A stretch of DNA of 51,625 nucleotides from Alistipes sp. (GCA_017647025.1 JAGCLL010000121.1:1-51625); one strand, 5' to 3'. Counted from the stretch's first letter, positions 16,719 to 25,579 are shown. Translations and numbers: made by a program. Notes: generated by a model from the sequence alone, not told the origin.

Positions 16719-19700
16719 TTAAAATGGCAATCCAAAGCCCGCCGTTATAAACGGTTTCTTCTTGCCGTGCGGTTGATATATCGAAAGTGTAAATGATGTT
16801 GTTGCTGCGTCAGGCATACGGAAGAGGTTGAAATCCACCGAAATATCTCCTCCGTACGAGAAGATGCGGCTTCGTCCCATCTTTGTTGTTACGAGTCCTG
16901 TTGCACCATCCAACACCGGGTATTTATAGTCAAATGAGGCGTAGTCAAAACCCACATTTAGGCGTACTCGCTTGAAGTGTATCACAGGGCCAAAGCCCAT
17001 ATCGGGATACCAAACTGGCAGTGCATAGTTTATTGAGGTTGCCACATAGTTGCGGTTCTCAATCTCCGAGGTGTAGAAGCCTCGTGGCACAAGCCTGCCC
17101 GAATGGAAAGCGAGATTTGACAAGGCGTTTTCGTTATTAAAACCCTTAATCGAGGTTTGGTATGCTGCCGCCAACGACAATGAGTGGTGGCGCACAACGC
17201 CTGGGAAGTAGAACTTTCCGTAGGCTGAAACGAGGTGGCTAAAATTGTCATCAGCAGGGTTAAGGGCGTAGTTCAACGATACAATCTGCCCCCAACGAGG
17301 CAAGAAATCTTTGTGTGCAAGGCGCACTTGATCTTGGAATCCAGCGCCAAACTGCAACAGATGCAAACCCTCCTTGTATCCAATTTTGGCGAGGTTGCTT
17401 ACCAAGCCATCTTTTATGTTGAGGGAGAGTTTGTCAACCTTCGCCACCATACCATTCGAGTAGTTGTAACCTGCCGACACCTGCACAATGCGAGTGTGAT
17501 AGCCCGCCTGGAAATATAGTGGCAACGATGCCATCATTCCGATATTGTAGTATTTGCCAAGTTCTGGCACTTCGTTCAGCACCAACTCCTCCTTGCCCGT
17601 AATTGGATTTTTGACATACTCCTCCTTGCCTCCCGGAAGTACCGCCTCGTAGCGACCATTCAGAGGATTGTAGAGGTAGGTATATGCCGAATAGAGTTGT
17701 TGCGTACCGCCGTATGTGGCGTTAATACTCAAATTTACACCCAGACCATAGTAACGAAATGCCCCCTTAAAGACACTACCCTCGTGAGCATTCCAGCCCC
17801 AAGTAAGGTAGCCGCTGGCTGTCGAGAGGATATTCTGCGACATTATCGTAGCGCCGAGATTGAAATCCAACGCACCCTCTTCGGCAAGGGCAAATGGATC
17901 GTACGACACCGGAGCCCACGAGTGGATATTGAAGAGGTGGGCTGCACCGTGGTAACGCCTATCTCGCAGAGGTTTTACTCCGCCCCGACGGGTTGCCTGC
18001 CCAAACTCTTTTGCCGAGAGAAGCATCGAGTCAGCACCAATAAAGCGCACGGTATCCAAGTTTATGGTATTCCACCTCTTTCGTTGTGGATTAACTATAT
18101 TTTTTGGCAACCTCGACCACTCAATTCTCGGCAAAGTATCACGCTTTACCCCCTGCTCCGCAATGTGGTAACCATAGCGATCGTAGGTGGTCATCACTAC
18201 GCCCTTTTCGGTAGGCATCGGCGAAAATGAGCCATATGTCGAAGCCGATATGCGATACTCGGTCGAGGTGCGGAGGTCGTAGCAATGCACCTCGTCTTTG
18301 CCCGACTGGATAGAGCCGAAATAGAGGACACCATCTTTGGCTCGGAGGTCGCTCAAAGTGATATATGCACCTTGGGTTATATGCTCAATCTCCCTATTCT
18401 TGCCTACCTTGCCGAGCCACATACCGCTGTCGTCAGTGGCAATAAAGTAGAGCGCACAAGTGTAGTTGTCGTATGCTAAACCGTGAATTTCGATGCCCTG
18501 TGGCACTGGCACAGAGAGGTAGAGAGCATCGTGGCGCAGAGTTGGATTTCCACGCATAATGCTATATATACCACTCGGCGCATACTCCACCCAAGCCAAC
18601 TCGTACTCGCTAATTGGGGTTGCATAGAGTGCCTTATCCTTGCTATGCACTGTTCGGGTGCGACCTCGCTCCAAATCCATATAGCACAACTTGGAGTTTA
18701 TGCGCTCGGCAAAGAGCAGACTGCGACGATACTCTGTCCACCAAACTCTACCACCTACAACCTCGCTTGGGCGAGTCGAAATAGTTCCCGTATAGGCGAT
18801 ATGTTTATCTCGGCGAGTGAGTTTGTCGGTATAAACGAAGGCACTTGGGCGGTCGAGCATCTCTCGTACCGACAAAACAGTAGCCTCATCAATATATTGC
18901 GGATAGCCATATTGTGTATACCCCTTTTTACGCTCGGCAGAGAGTTGCGTAGAGGTGTTAGGCTGGTATGGCAACGAATTCCAATGTGCACTCAAATCGG
19001 CAAAGGTCTCTCGGAAGAGTTTTGTAGTGGAGGTGCCATAGAACTTACGCATACCGACATAGGTAGTCGCCAACACATAAGGGTTACGCACCGAGTAGCG
19101 CACTATCTTATCCCAGATATTCTCGTTGTACTTGGTATTTGCGTAGGCTGTAATCTGATAGCCAAGGCGATAGTGGTCAGGAATATGCTCACGATACGAG
19201 CCACAGAACCATTTGTTTACACCTCGCTCCTGCGCTATGTTTCCCATTGCTCGGTAGTGCATCGTGAAAGATGGTTGCAACGCACGACCAAACGAGGACA
19301 TCTGCGTCTCGGAGAGTGTTGCATCGCCCTCCAAGCCCCACAAAGGCATAAACAATAATCCTATGGTAGAACTCTGCTGACCGAGAATGTAACTGAAAAA
19401 GCGAACTACACCACGATTTATATTGTTGTACTGCACTGCGTGGCGATACTCGTGTGCTGCAAGTTGCTTCAACCACGGCATCGAGTAGCCACTCACCGCT
19501 GGCGACGAAAGAATTTCCACACGCTTTGGCAGCCACATCACCATACCATTCGACGAGAAGTTCTCCGGGTGGATGACAAATGGAATCTTCATTGGGCCGT
19601 GACGGAAGCCGAAGTCAATATCGGACTGCACCGCACGGGCGTAGTGCATCATCTTGTAGCCCAAAGTGCGGGCGGTATCGGGATAGATGACATTTATCTT

Positions 19701-19829
19701 CTCGCCTTTGAGTTCACGCCACTGCATATAGGTTGGGTCGGCACCCCACGAGTAGTATTGTGCCGAGGCGGTGTGCATTGCAAAAAGTGCAACAACAGCC
19801 AAAACTATATGCCTAACAAAAGCCCTCAT
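16719..19829 (-). CDS. Large secreted gluzincin-like/beta-propeller/outer-membrane protein
   Basis: 1036 aa with a signal peptide (VALFAMHTASAQ). An N-terminal domain (about 25-300) has AAHEYRHAVQ (H126, E127, H130) and, 36 residues on, PLWGLEGDA (E167), the HExxH plus glutamate arrangement of gluzincin metallopeptidases. Repeated strand pairs in the middle (about 300-640, with YTGTISTR, LAYDNYT, VLYFGSIQSG and similar) look like a WD40/TolB-type propeller. The last 400 residues alternate hydrophobic strands ending in phenylalanine (ITAGFGLPF), as in an outer-membrane barrel. Related large proteins are widespread but uncharacterised in Bacteroidales. It begins immediately after the SUI1 stop codon. 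Whether the zinc site is catalytic is not known. Confidence 0.75.
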   Translation of the reverse strand: MRAFVRHIVLAVVALFAMHTASAQYYSWGADPTYMQWRELKGEKINVIYPDTARTLGYKMMHYARAVQSDIDFGFRHGPMKIPFVIHPENFSSNGMVMWLPKRVEILSSPAVSGYSMPWLKQLAAHEYRHAVQYNNINRGVVRFFSYILGQQSSTIGLLFMPLWGLEGDATLSETQMSSFGRALQPSFTMHYRAMGNIAQERGVNKWFCGSYREHIPDHYRLGYQITAYANTKYNENIWDKIVRYSVRNPYVLATTYVGMRKFYGTSTTKLFRETFADLSAHWNSLPYQPNTSTQLSAERKKGYTQYGYPQYIDEATVLSVREMLDRPSAFVYTDKLTRRDKHIAYTGTISTRPSEVVGGRVWWTEYRRSLLFAERINSKLCYMDLERGRTRTVHSKDKALYATPISEYELAWVEYAPSGIYSIMRGNPTLRHDALYLSVPVPQGIEIHGLAYDNYTCALYFIATDDSGMWLGKVGKNREIEHITQGAYITLSDLRAKDGVLYFGSIQSGKDEVHCYDLRTSTEYRISASTYGSFSPMPTEKGVVMTTYDRYGYHIAEQGVKRDTLPRIEWSRLPKNIVNPQRKRWNTINLDTVRFIGADSMLLSAKEFGQATRRGGVKPLRDRRYHGAAHLFNIHSWAPVSYDPFALAEEGALDFNLGATIMSQNILSTASGYLTWGWNAHEGSVFKGAFRYYGLGVNLSINATYGGTQQLYSAYTYLYNPLNGRYEAVLPGGKEEYVKNPITGKEELVLNEVPELGKYYNIGMMASLPLYFQAGYHTRIVQVSAGYNYSNGMVAKVDKLSLNIKDGLVSNLAKIGYKEGLHLLQFGAGFQDQVRLAHKDFLPRWGQIVSLNYALNPADDNFSHLVSAYGKFYFPGVVRHHSLSLAAAYQTSIKGFNNENALSNLAFHSGRLVPRGFYTSEIENRNYVATSINYALPVWYPDMGFGPVIHFKRVRLNVGFDYASFDYKYPVLDGATGLVTTKMGRSRIFSYGGDISVDFNLFRMPDAATTSFTLSIYQPHGKKKPFITAGFGLPF

Positions 19830-20168
19830 TTAGACCTTCTTCGTTCTCGAATAACCCTTCTGAATAAGCAGAGTCGCAACACGGTCACGATGATCGCCTT
19901 GAATGATAATCTCACCCTCCTTGACCGAGCCACCTACTCCGCAACCCTGTTTCAAAGCACGACCTAAACTTTGTAAATCGTCTGTCGAGCCCACAAAACC
20001 CTTCACTACGGTTGCCACCTTACCGGCACGACCTTTCGTATCACGCCACACTCGCAAGTTCTGCTTTTCGGGCGCAAGAGTCTCTGCCTCCTGCTCCTCG
20101 CCACAATCGTATGTAAAGTCCGGATTTGTCGAATAGACCATTCCAAGTCGTTCTTTCCAATCTGCCAT
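19830..20168 (-). CDS. SUI1/YciH-type translation factor
   Basis: 112 aa. The C-terminal two thirds form the SUI1 (eIF1-like) domain: the basic stretch RAGKVATVVKGFVG, then LQSLGRALKQGCGVGGSVKEGEIIIQGDHRD, the latter matching the hallmark loop of YciH. Such proteins bind the 30S subunit and influence start-site fidelity; most bacteria use IF3 (infC at 49789) for this, so the cell has both. The N-terminus is acidic and variable, as usual. It is first in a minus-strand unit with no spacing to the next gene. Confidence 0.92.
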   Translation of the reverse strand: MADWKERLGMVYSTNPDFTYDCGEEQEAETLAPEKQNLRVWRDTKGRAGKVATVVKGFVGSTDDLQSLGRALKQGCGVGGSVKEGEIIIQGDHRDRVATLLIQKGYSRTKKV

Positions 20169-20223
20169 AATTTTTTACTCAAAGGCACAACTGTGCTATT
20201 AATGTCGCAAAATTAATAATTTT

Positions 20224-20254
20224 TTTGGCAACTCACTCAGTTTTTGTATATTTG
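20224..20254 (+). promoter_or_regulatory. Promoter that fixes the DUF4435 start
   Basis: TTTG (20224-20227), 19 bases, TATATTTG (20247-20254), an excellent consensus match. The transcript would start near 20260, after the in-frame TTG at 20225, so the GTG at 20276 is the first possible start. Confidence 0.7.
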
Positions 20255-20275
20255 TACACAAATATCACAAATCAG

Positions 20276-21340
20276 GTGGCAACTCACAGGGAACATAGGG
20301 AGCGAAAGCAAGAGGCAATTATCGAAAAATTGCGCAATCAGGCCTTGGCAAATAGCAAGGTTGACCTGCTCAATCTGCCCAATCAGTTGCCCATAAACGA
20401 TGGTAAAAAGTTGGTGCGGGTATTTGTCGAAGGGTACGAAGATGTCGCCTTCTGGCGTGGCATATTCGACCACTTCACAAACCCATATCTCCGCTTCGAA
20501 ATATCGGTACCAACACGCAAAGACCTCCCCAAAGGGAAAAAGGTTTTGCTCTCGATGGCAGACGATGCAAACGAGGAGTTACTTCTCTGTATGGATTCCG
20601 ACTTTGACTACCTCTTCGATACGGAGAGTGAAGAGGCTCGAAAAATTGCGGAATCGCCCTATATGTTCCACACCTATACCTACGCCACAGAGAACTATTT
20701 GTGCTACGCTCCATCGCTCCACAATGTCTGTGTCAAGGCGGTTAAAAACGATTTACACATCTTTGATTTTGAGCAGTTTATGGCAGGATACTCCCGCACG
20801 ATTTATCCGTTATTTTTGTGGTATGCCTACTCCGCCTCACGCAAGACTGAGAATGTTCTGTCATTGGCAGATTTCAAGGCTGCGGCACGCATCGGTTACC
20901 TCGATATCGAGCAAAATGGCGCAAATACAATCGCTTGGTTGGAGCGCAATGTTGCAAGGCGTATTGCATCGCTTGCAGAGGAGCATCCCGATATGGCTGC
21001 CGCCATTCCTGCCTTTGGCGAAAAACTGCGAGATAAGGGCGTTGAACCCGAACTTACCTACCTCTTTATGCACGGACACACACTGATGGATAATGTGGTA
21101 ATGGTAGTGTTGGAGGGGGTATGCGAGAAATTGCGACAGATATCGCTCTCAAAAATTATTTGCTCCTCAAAAGAGGGCGTTGCACTCAAAAACGAGATGA
21201 GCAACTACACCAATACACTGCGTTCCATTCGAGATGTGTTGCTCGACAACGACAACTACACCTCCTCGCCACTTTACAAGCGATTGAAGGCGGATATTCA
21301 ACGATATATCGATTTGACAATTTCAAACATAACAAAATAA
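20276..21340 (+). CDS. DUF4435 TOPRIM-like protein
   Basis: 354 aa from the GTG at 20276; the TTG at 20225 overlaps the promoter and is rejected. The N-terminal part shows a TOPRIM-like arrangement: RVFVEGYEDVAFW (E52) then LLLCMDSDFDYL (D107, D109, D111), matching the DUF4435 family, whose members often accompany or are fused to OLD-type ATPases in defence-like modules. No ATPase is adjacent here. No signal peptide, so cytoplasmic. It ends 4 bases before a secreted glycosidase-like gene and is probably co-transcribed with it, an odd pairing. Nuclease activity is inferred from the fold only; a role in RNA or DNA metabolism is possible. Confidence 0.8.
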   Translation: MATHREHRERKQEAIIEKLRNQALANSKVDLLNLPNQLPINDGKKLVRVFVEGYEDVAFWRGIFDHFTNPYLRFEISVPTRKDLPKGKKVLLSMADDANEELLLCMDSDFDYLFDTESEEARKIAESPYMFHTYTYATENYLCYAPSLHNVCVKAVKNDLHIFDFEQFMAGYSRTIYPLFLWYAYSASRKTENVLSLADFKAAARIGYLDIEQNGANTIAWLERNVARRIASLAEEHPDMAAAIPAFGEKLRDKGVEPELTYLFMHGHTLMDNVVMVVLEGVCEKLRQISLSKIICSSKEGVALKNEMSNYTNTLRSIRDVLLDNDNYTSSPLYKRLKADIQRYIDLTISNITK

Positions 21341-21344
21341 TAAG

Positions 21345-23867
21345 ATGAAAAACAGATTTACTATTCTAACCATTGCACTGCTCGCCCTCTTCGGCACAGC
21401 AACAGCACAAACGGCAGAGAAACCTGCAAAGCGTAAGGTCTATATGAGTTACATATTGCACGGCAATATGAACTATGACCGCTATGTCCGCACAACTCTA
21501 TGGCGTGATTTCCCTGTCATCTACGACAACTTGCTCACCTTTATGGATGAGCACCCCGACTTCAAGGGACAAGTACAGTTTTCGGGACAGACTCTCGGCT
21601 CGTTGCAGCAGGCTGCACCCCACGTTCTCGACCACGCAATGCGCATTCGCAAGCGAGGTCAGTTGAACTTTACGGGAACATTCTACTCGGAGCCGGTGAA
21701 TGTGAATATGGATGGCGAGACCAACTACCGTTGTGCGCTTTTGGGTACTCGTATGGTGGAGGATTACATCAAGGACTTTACCGATGGTTTCTACCTCCAA
21801 GAGCGTGCTTACCACCCACAGTTGCCTTGGATTTTGAACAAGTCGAGCGTATCGTGGACTCCGGTTATCACAAACGACGATTCGTGGCGACCATTCCGCC
21901 TGACCGGTGCTGATGGAAGTTCTTCGATTTGCGTTCCTATCACCCAAAGAAGACCTCTCGAAAAGGTTGTTGTTGCACCAGCAAATAGCCTTATCGTAAT
22001 CGAGGAAGATTACGAAATTCCGCAAAAATTCAGTCGCACCTATGCACAGGTTGCAGAGTTCAACGCCACAAACCAAGAGGTTGAGGTTGAGTGGATTACA
22101 GTTAAAGAGTATATCGCAAGATTTGGCATCGCCGACGAGAAATATATTGACCACTCGGCAAAGGCGAGCGACCTCGCACACGGAACCTACTCTCGTTGGA
22201 CTGCTGACCCTCTCGACATCATCGTTCAGGACTACACAAACAAGGCTATGGCCGATTTCCGTGTGGCAAATATCGTAGATGCGGTGTTGCGTTACTTGAA
22301 GGGCTGGCGCACCGACAAGGAGATTTCGGAGAGCGATCTCACCACAATTTGCGATCCACTCGCTTGGAATATCGAGCGTGCGGACCTCTACCCTACCGTA
22401 GAGCCTAAATACCTCGCTCGTGAGGGTAAAGTAACCACCCTTTCTCGTGCCGAGCACCTCCTTTTATGGGCTGTAAATAGCGACTCGAAGGGTTGGTATC
22501 CTCTCTACGAGAAGCGTAGTGAGCGAATCACATCGTTGAAGAATAGTTCGGCTTTGTCGCACTCAATCATCAACGAGGCGATGGATAAAATTGCCGAGAA
22601 GGTCAATTTGAAGGGCTACGACAAGTACTTTATGGCTCTCTCGATGGAGCAGAGTGGCGCAAAGAGCATAACCCTCACAACCGACCGCCCATACACCATT
22701 TTTGACTACGCATCGGGAAAGGCTCTCAATAGCCGATGCACCCGCACTACCGAAGGCTATTCAATTGAGTTCGAAGCAGATATGCCTGAATATGGCTACG
22801 CTATTTTCGGTGCAAAACGCATCGAGAAGGCATCAATCAAGGAGTGGAAAGAGGGCAACGCTATCTCTTTGGGCGACATCTCGGTAACAGCATCAGAGGA
22901 GAAGGTTATCATCAACGACGGTGGTCGCACCACAGAGTTGAGCCTTGCACCATTCCAGATTAAGGCATTGGCAGAGATGAAAGATGGCCGAGGCGATGGC
23001 GAGTGGCGCCCTGCAAAGCAGTATGGAGCAACACGCACCAAGGTGTGTGGTGCAGAACTTGTTGTAGAGCGTCAGATTGATTGGTTGGTACATATGCAAC
23101 AGCACTTCACAATCGAGGATGGTCGAGTTCTCTGCGACATCTCGTTCACCGCACCGCACCCAACCGTTATCCGTCGCTTGGGCGGCAAGGCTCGTTCGTT
23201 CGACCCACAAGGTCTTGACCTTATCATCAACACAGGCAAGCCTTGCAAGACTGTATTCGATATTCCATTCGGTATGAGCGAGTACACCAAGAGTGGTGTA
23301 GGACACTTCTGTATGTTGAGTATGTGTGCTTTGGAGGGTAACAATGGCGGAGTTGTTGTTACACCTTGCACAGGTGAGCAGGGATTCTCGGTAGATGCCG
23401 ACAAGGGCGAGATGACTCTCTACCTCGGTGCTTCGACCGTTTCGGGACCTATTCGTGATGTGAAGATTACATTCGTAACACCAGTAAATGTTAAGCAGGA
23501 GCCAGCGTGGTACCTCGAGCCATTCCACGGTACATACAACCACTCTATCGTATTCGACAGTTACAATGGCACTTGGCAGAAGAGCAACGCTTTCGAGCAG
23601 GTTCGCAAGGTGGTTGCACCTATATATATTCGTGAGTGCGTACCTGGTGCAAAGGTGGCAAAGAGCAACGCTATGGCACCTCGAATGTCGCTTATAGAGT
23701 CGTCAGCCGAGAATGTGGAGATTACATCTGCCGAGGTTAAGGATGGCAAGTTGAGTGTTCGCTTCAACGAGCGCACAGGCACAAAGAGCGCCGTAAAACT
23801 CTCTACTCCAAAGGGTGGCGTAGAGTTCGAAATTCAGCCATTCGGCATTGTGAATAAGAGTTTGTAG
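21345..23867 (+). CDS. Secreted GH57/GH38-superfamily glycosidase-like protein
   Basis: 840 aa with a signal peptide (ALLALFGTATAQ). The first 400 residues resemble the (beta/alpha)7 barrel shared by GH57 and GH38 enzymes: an early histidine in YILHGNMNYDRY, FSGQTLGSLQQ, then RGQLNFTGTFYSEPVN, and DGFYLQERAYHPQLPWIL, where the glutamate is placed like the nucleophile of GH57. Later parts are beta-rich, as in GH38-type C-terminal domains, and contain several cysteines. The substrate is unknown; an alpha-glucan or alpha-mannoside is plausible. The assignment is by pattern only and weaker than for the GH2 gene. It shares a shared-hairpin terminator with the converging aspartokinase gene. Confidence 0.6.
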   Translation: MKNRFTILTIALLALFGTATAQTAEKPAKRKVYMSYILHGNMNYDRYVRTTLWRDFPVIYDNLLTFMDEHPDFKGQVQFSGQTLGSLQQAAPHVLDHAMRIRKRGQLNFTGTFYSEPVNVNMDGETNYRCALLGTRMVEDYIKDFTDGFYLQERAYHPQLPWILNKSSVSWTPVITNDDSWRPFRLTGADGSSSICVPITQRRPLEKVVVAPANSLIVIEEDYEIPQKFSRTYAQVAEFNATNQEVEVEWITVKEYIARFGIADEKYIDHSAKASDLAHGTYSRWTADPLDIIVQDYTNKAMADFRVANIVDAVLRYLKGWRTDKEISESDLTTICDPLAWNIERADLYPTVEPKYLAREGKVTTLSRAEHLLLWAVNSDSKGWYPLYEKRSERITSLKNSSALSHSIINEAMDKIAEKVNLKGYDKYFMALSMEQSGAKSITLTTDRPYTIFDYASGKALNSRCTRTTEGYSIEFEADMPEYGYAIFGAKRIEKASIKEWKEGNAISLGDISVTASEEKVIINDGGRTTELSLAPFQIKALAEMKDGRGDGEWRPAKQYGATRTKVCGAELVVERQIDWLVHMQQHFTIEDGRVLCDISFTAPHPTVIRRLGGKARSFDPQGLDLIINTGKPCKTVFDIPFGMSEYTKSGVGHFCMLSMCALEGNNGGVVVTPCTGEQGFSVDADKGEMTLYLGASTVSGPIRDVKITFVTPVNVKQEPAWYLEPFHGTYNHSIVFDSYNGTWQKSNAFEQVRKVVAPIYIRECVPGAKVAKSNAMAPRMSLIESSAENVEITSAEVKDGKLSVRFNERTGTKSAVKLSTPKGGVEFEIQPFGIVNKSL

Positions 23868-23887
23868 AGTCGATTTGACACTACGAG

Positions 23888-23916
23888 AAAAGGTTGCCTT
23901 CATCGGGCAACCTTTT
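23888..23916. terminator. Bidirectional terminator between converging genes
   Basis: A perfect 11-bp stem AAAAGGTTGCC / GGCAACCTTTT with a 7-base loop. T-runs occur on both strands, so it can end the glycosidase transcript (plus) and lysC (minus). Confidence 0.9.
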
Positions 23917-23941
23917 CTGCATCTATATAACTTGCAACGAT

Positions 23942-25198
23942 TTACAACGGCTTCACATAACGCACCGTGTCGGGTGTAAGTTGGCTGATGATGAAGTCAT
24001 CGCACTCCACATATTTGTTGAGCAACTCGTCGTTGTAGTGGCGAATTGTCAAGAGTTCCACCCTCTCGATAATCTCGGTGTTGAAGCCCTCCTCCTGCAA
24101 GGCGGTAGCAACCTCCTCCAAGTGCCAACTCGACTCCACGCACAAGCCCAACTCTACGGCGGTGTTGTGGATAAGGTTGGTCTTGATGCGGAAACGCTCC
24201 AAAGTGGCAAAGATGATTGGGAACTTCTCCTCCAACACGAACGATAAATCTCGTGAACGAAGTCGCAAGAAACTCTGATTGCGCTTAACGATGATAATCG
24301 GTGTTGCAACCGTATCTGCCTTGCCGTCAATTACCGTTCCTGCGGCGTGTTTGTTGCCGAAAGGTTTTACATACAACGGGATATTCTTGTTCTGCAACGG
24401 CTTGATGGTCTTGGGGTGGATAATCTGCGCACCGCTATATGCCAACTCGATGGTATCCACATAGTTGAGGTGGTCAATCTTCACTGCATCGGGGAAGATT
24501 TTAGGGTCTGCATTCAAAATTCCATCCACATCCTTCCACACGGTCATCGACTCTGCGTTGAGGATATTTGCAACAACCGCAGCCGAGTAGTCCGAACCCT
24601 CACGACCGAGAGTAGTTGTGGTTCCATCGGGTGCCGAGCCGATAAAGCCCTGACCTACGAAGATGCGACTCTCCGCACCTGCGCAAGCACGGCGAAGCGG
24701 AGTCTTTGACTCCTCAATCAACACATTTGCATCCTTGTGGCGAGCCTGCGTGAGGAAGCACTTGCGCATATCAATCCACGAGTTTTTTACCCCCTCCTTG
24801 TTGAGGAATGCCGAGATGATAGTTGTCGAAACCAACTCTCCGTAGGCTACGATATGGTCGTACCACTCCTCGGCACGACTGCGCTCGAACTCGTTGGTAG
24901 TCACAGCCTTACGCAAAGCCTCAAACAAGGCATCTACCTCCTCGATGTGGTGCTCTGTCGAGCCAAAGAGGTCGGCGATAATGGTATAGTGGTATGCTTT
25001 GATTTCGGCGATTTTCTCCTCGCAGAAGGCAGTGTTGCCCTTACGCATAGCGTCGAAAACCTCCTCCAAAGCGTTTGTTGTCTTACCCATTGCCGAGACG
25101 ATAACGAACAACTCAGCCTCGTCGCGAACAATATTCAAGAGGTTGCGAACTCCCTCGGCGTGACGCACCGATGCGCCACCAAATTTGTAAACTTTCAT
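23942..25198 (-). CDS. lysC: Aspartokinase
   Basis: 418 aa. KFGGAS at 5-10 begins the amino-acid kinase fold; VSAMGKTTNAL, TTTLGREGSDYSA and WKDVDGILNADP are conserved substrate and ATP sites. The last 130 residues form ACT-type regulatory domains, implying feedback control by an aspartate-family amino acid. It phosphorylates aspartate for lysine, threonine and methionine synthesis. It is monofunctional, not fused to homoserine dehydrogenase. A TATCTTTG box lies at 25223-25230 upstream, then a 7-base tandem repeat. Confidence 0.96.
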   Translation of the reverse strand: MKVYKFGGASVRHAEGVRNLLNIVRDEAELFVIVSAMGKTTNALEEVFDAMRKGNTAFCEEKIAEIKAYHYTIIADLFGSTEHHIEEVDALFEALRKAVTTNEFERSRAEEWYDHIVAYGELVSTTIISAFLNKEGVKNSWIDMRKCFLTQARHKDANVLIEESKTPLRRACAGAESRIFVGQGFIGSAPDGTTTTLGREGSDYSAAVVANILNAESMTVWKDVDGILNADPKIFPDAVKIDHLNYVDTIELAYSGAQIIHPKTIKPLQNKNIPLYVKPFGNKHAAGTVIDGKADTVATPIIIVKRNQSFLRLRSRDLSFVLEEKFPIIFATLERFRIKTNLIHNTAVELGLCVESSWHLEEVATALQEEGFNTEIIERVELLTIRHYNDELLNKYVECDDFIISQLTPDTVRYVKPL

Positions 25199-25222
25199 AC
25201 GATTAGTCTGTTACTTTGGGTG

Positions 25223-25230
25223 CAAAGATA
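25223..25230 (-). promoter_or_regulatory. Probable -7 box of lysC
   Basis: TATCTTTG on the minus strand, about 25 bases before the start codon. At the -33 position only a weak TTTC is seen, inside the adjacent tandem repeat. Confidence 0.45.
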
Positions 25231-25237
25231 ATAAAAA

Positions 25238-25265
25238 GACGAGAGACGAAAGACGAGAGACGAGA
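25238..25265. repeat. 7-base tandem repeat, four units
   Basis: GACGAGA repeated four times (the second unit GACGAAA), placed where the -33 element of the lysC promoter would be. Copy-number change would alter promoter spacing. Confidence 0.85.
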
Positions 25266-25278
25266 GATTTTTTGTTTT

Positions 25279-25416
25279 GGGCGCAATTTTATAGGATTAG
25301 ATGGGAATGAATGGGATTCGCACCTACGGTGCTTAATAGGATTCGATAGGAGTGCGCCTCCTACTCAAGGGCGTAAGCCCGTTCCTATTAAGTCCTATCC
25401 AATCCTATTTGGCGCA
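25279..25416. repeat. Word-plus-hairpin repeat element 1
   Basis: An imperfect inverted-repeat element. The left end has GGCGCAATTTTATAGGATT and the right end AATCCTATTTGGCGC. Repeated words ATAGGATT/ATGGGATT occupy the left half and their complements TCCTATT the right half. Internal hairpins are GCACC-TAC-GGTGC, TAGGAG-TGCGC-CTCCTA and GGGC-GTAA-GCCC. Elements at 26839-27018 and 29243-29350 have the same plan with a different word. No open frame. Confidence 0.65.
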
Positions 25417-25428
25417 CAAAACACAACT

Positions 25429-25527
25429 CGTCATTCCGAGGCTTGGAACAAGCCGTGGGAATCTCCCTCTTTTAAATTAAAAACAATAATGAAGATTGCC
25501 ACGAGCCTTGCGGCTCTCGCAATGACG
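25429..25527. repeat. CGTCATT-type inverted-repeat element (99 bases)
   Basis: Ends CGTCATTCCGAG (25429-25440) and CTCGCAATGACG (25516-25527) are inverted copies differing at one base. Inside each end is a hairpin, GGCTT-GGAAC-AAGCC and GAGCC-TTGC-GGCTC. This resembles the widely scattered CGTCATTGCGAG palindromic repeats known from many bacterial genomes. Confidence 0.75.
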
Positions 25528-25545
25528 GATATTTTATTTTCTATT

Positions 25546-25579
25546 TTTGGTTTAGTTTATCGAAAAATCTCTATCTTTG
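25546..25579 (+). promoter_or_regulatory. Promoter of the 6S-like small RNA
   Basis: TTTG (25546-25549), 22 bases, TATCTTTG (25572-25579). The spacing is at the long end of the usual range. Transcription would begin near 25585, just before the first strand of the RNA's closing stem. Confidence 0.6.

Noticed and set aside
18483..19358. 291-aa plus-strand frame opposite the large outer-membrane protein gene
   Set aside because: Shadow frame with no recognisable motif; the opposite strand has signal peptide and HExxH.
25238..25527. CRISPR array
   Set aside because: Repeat units are either 7 bases without spacers or single inverted-repeat elements; there are no regularly spaced direct repeats and no cas genes.
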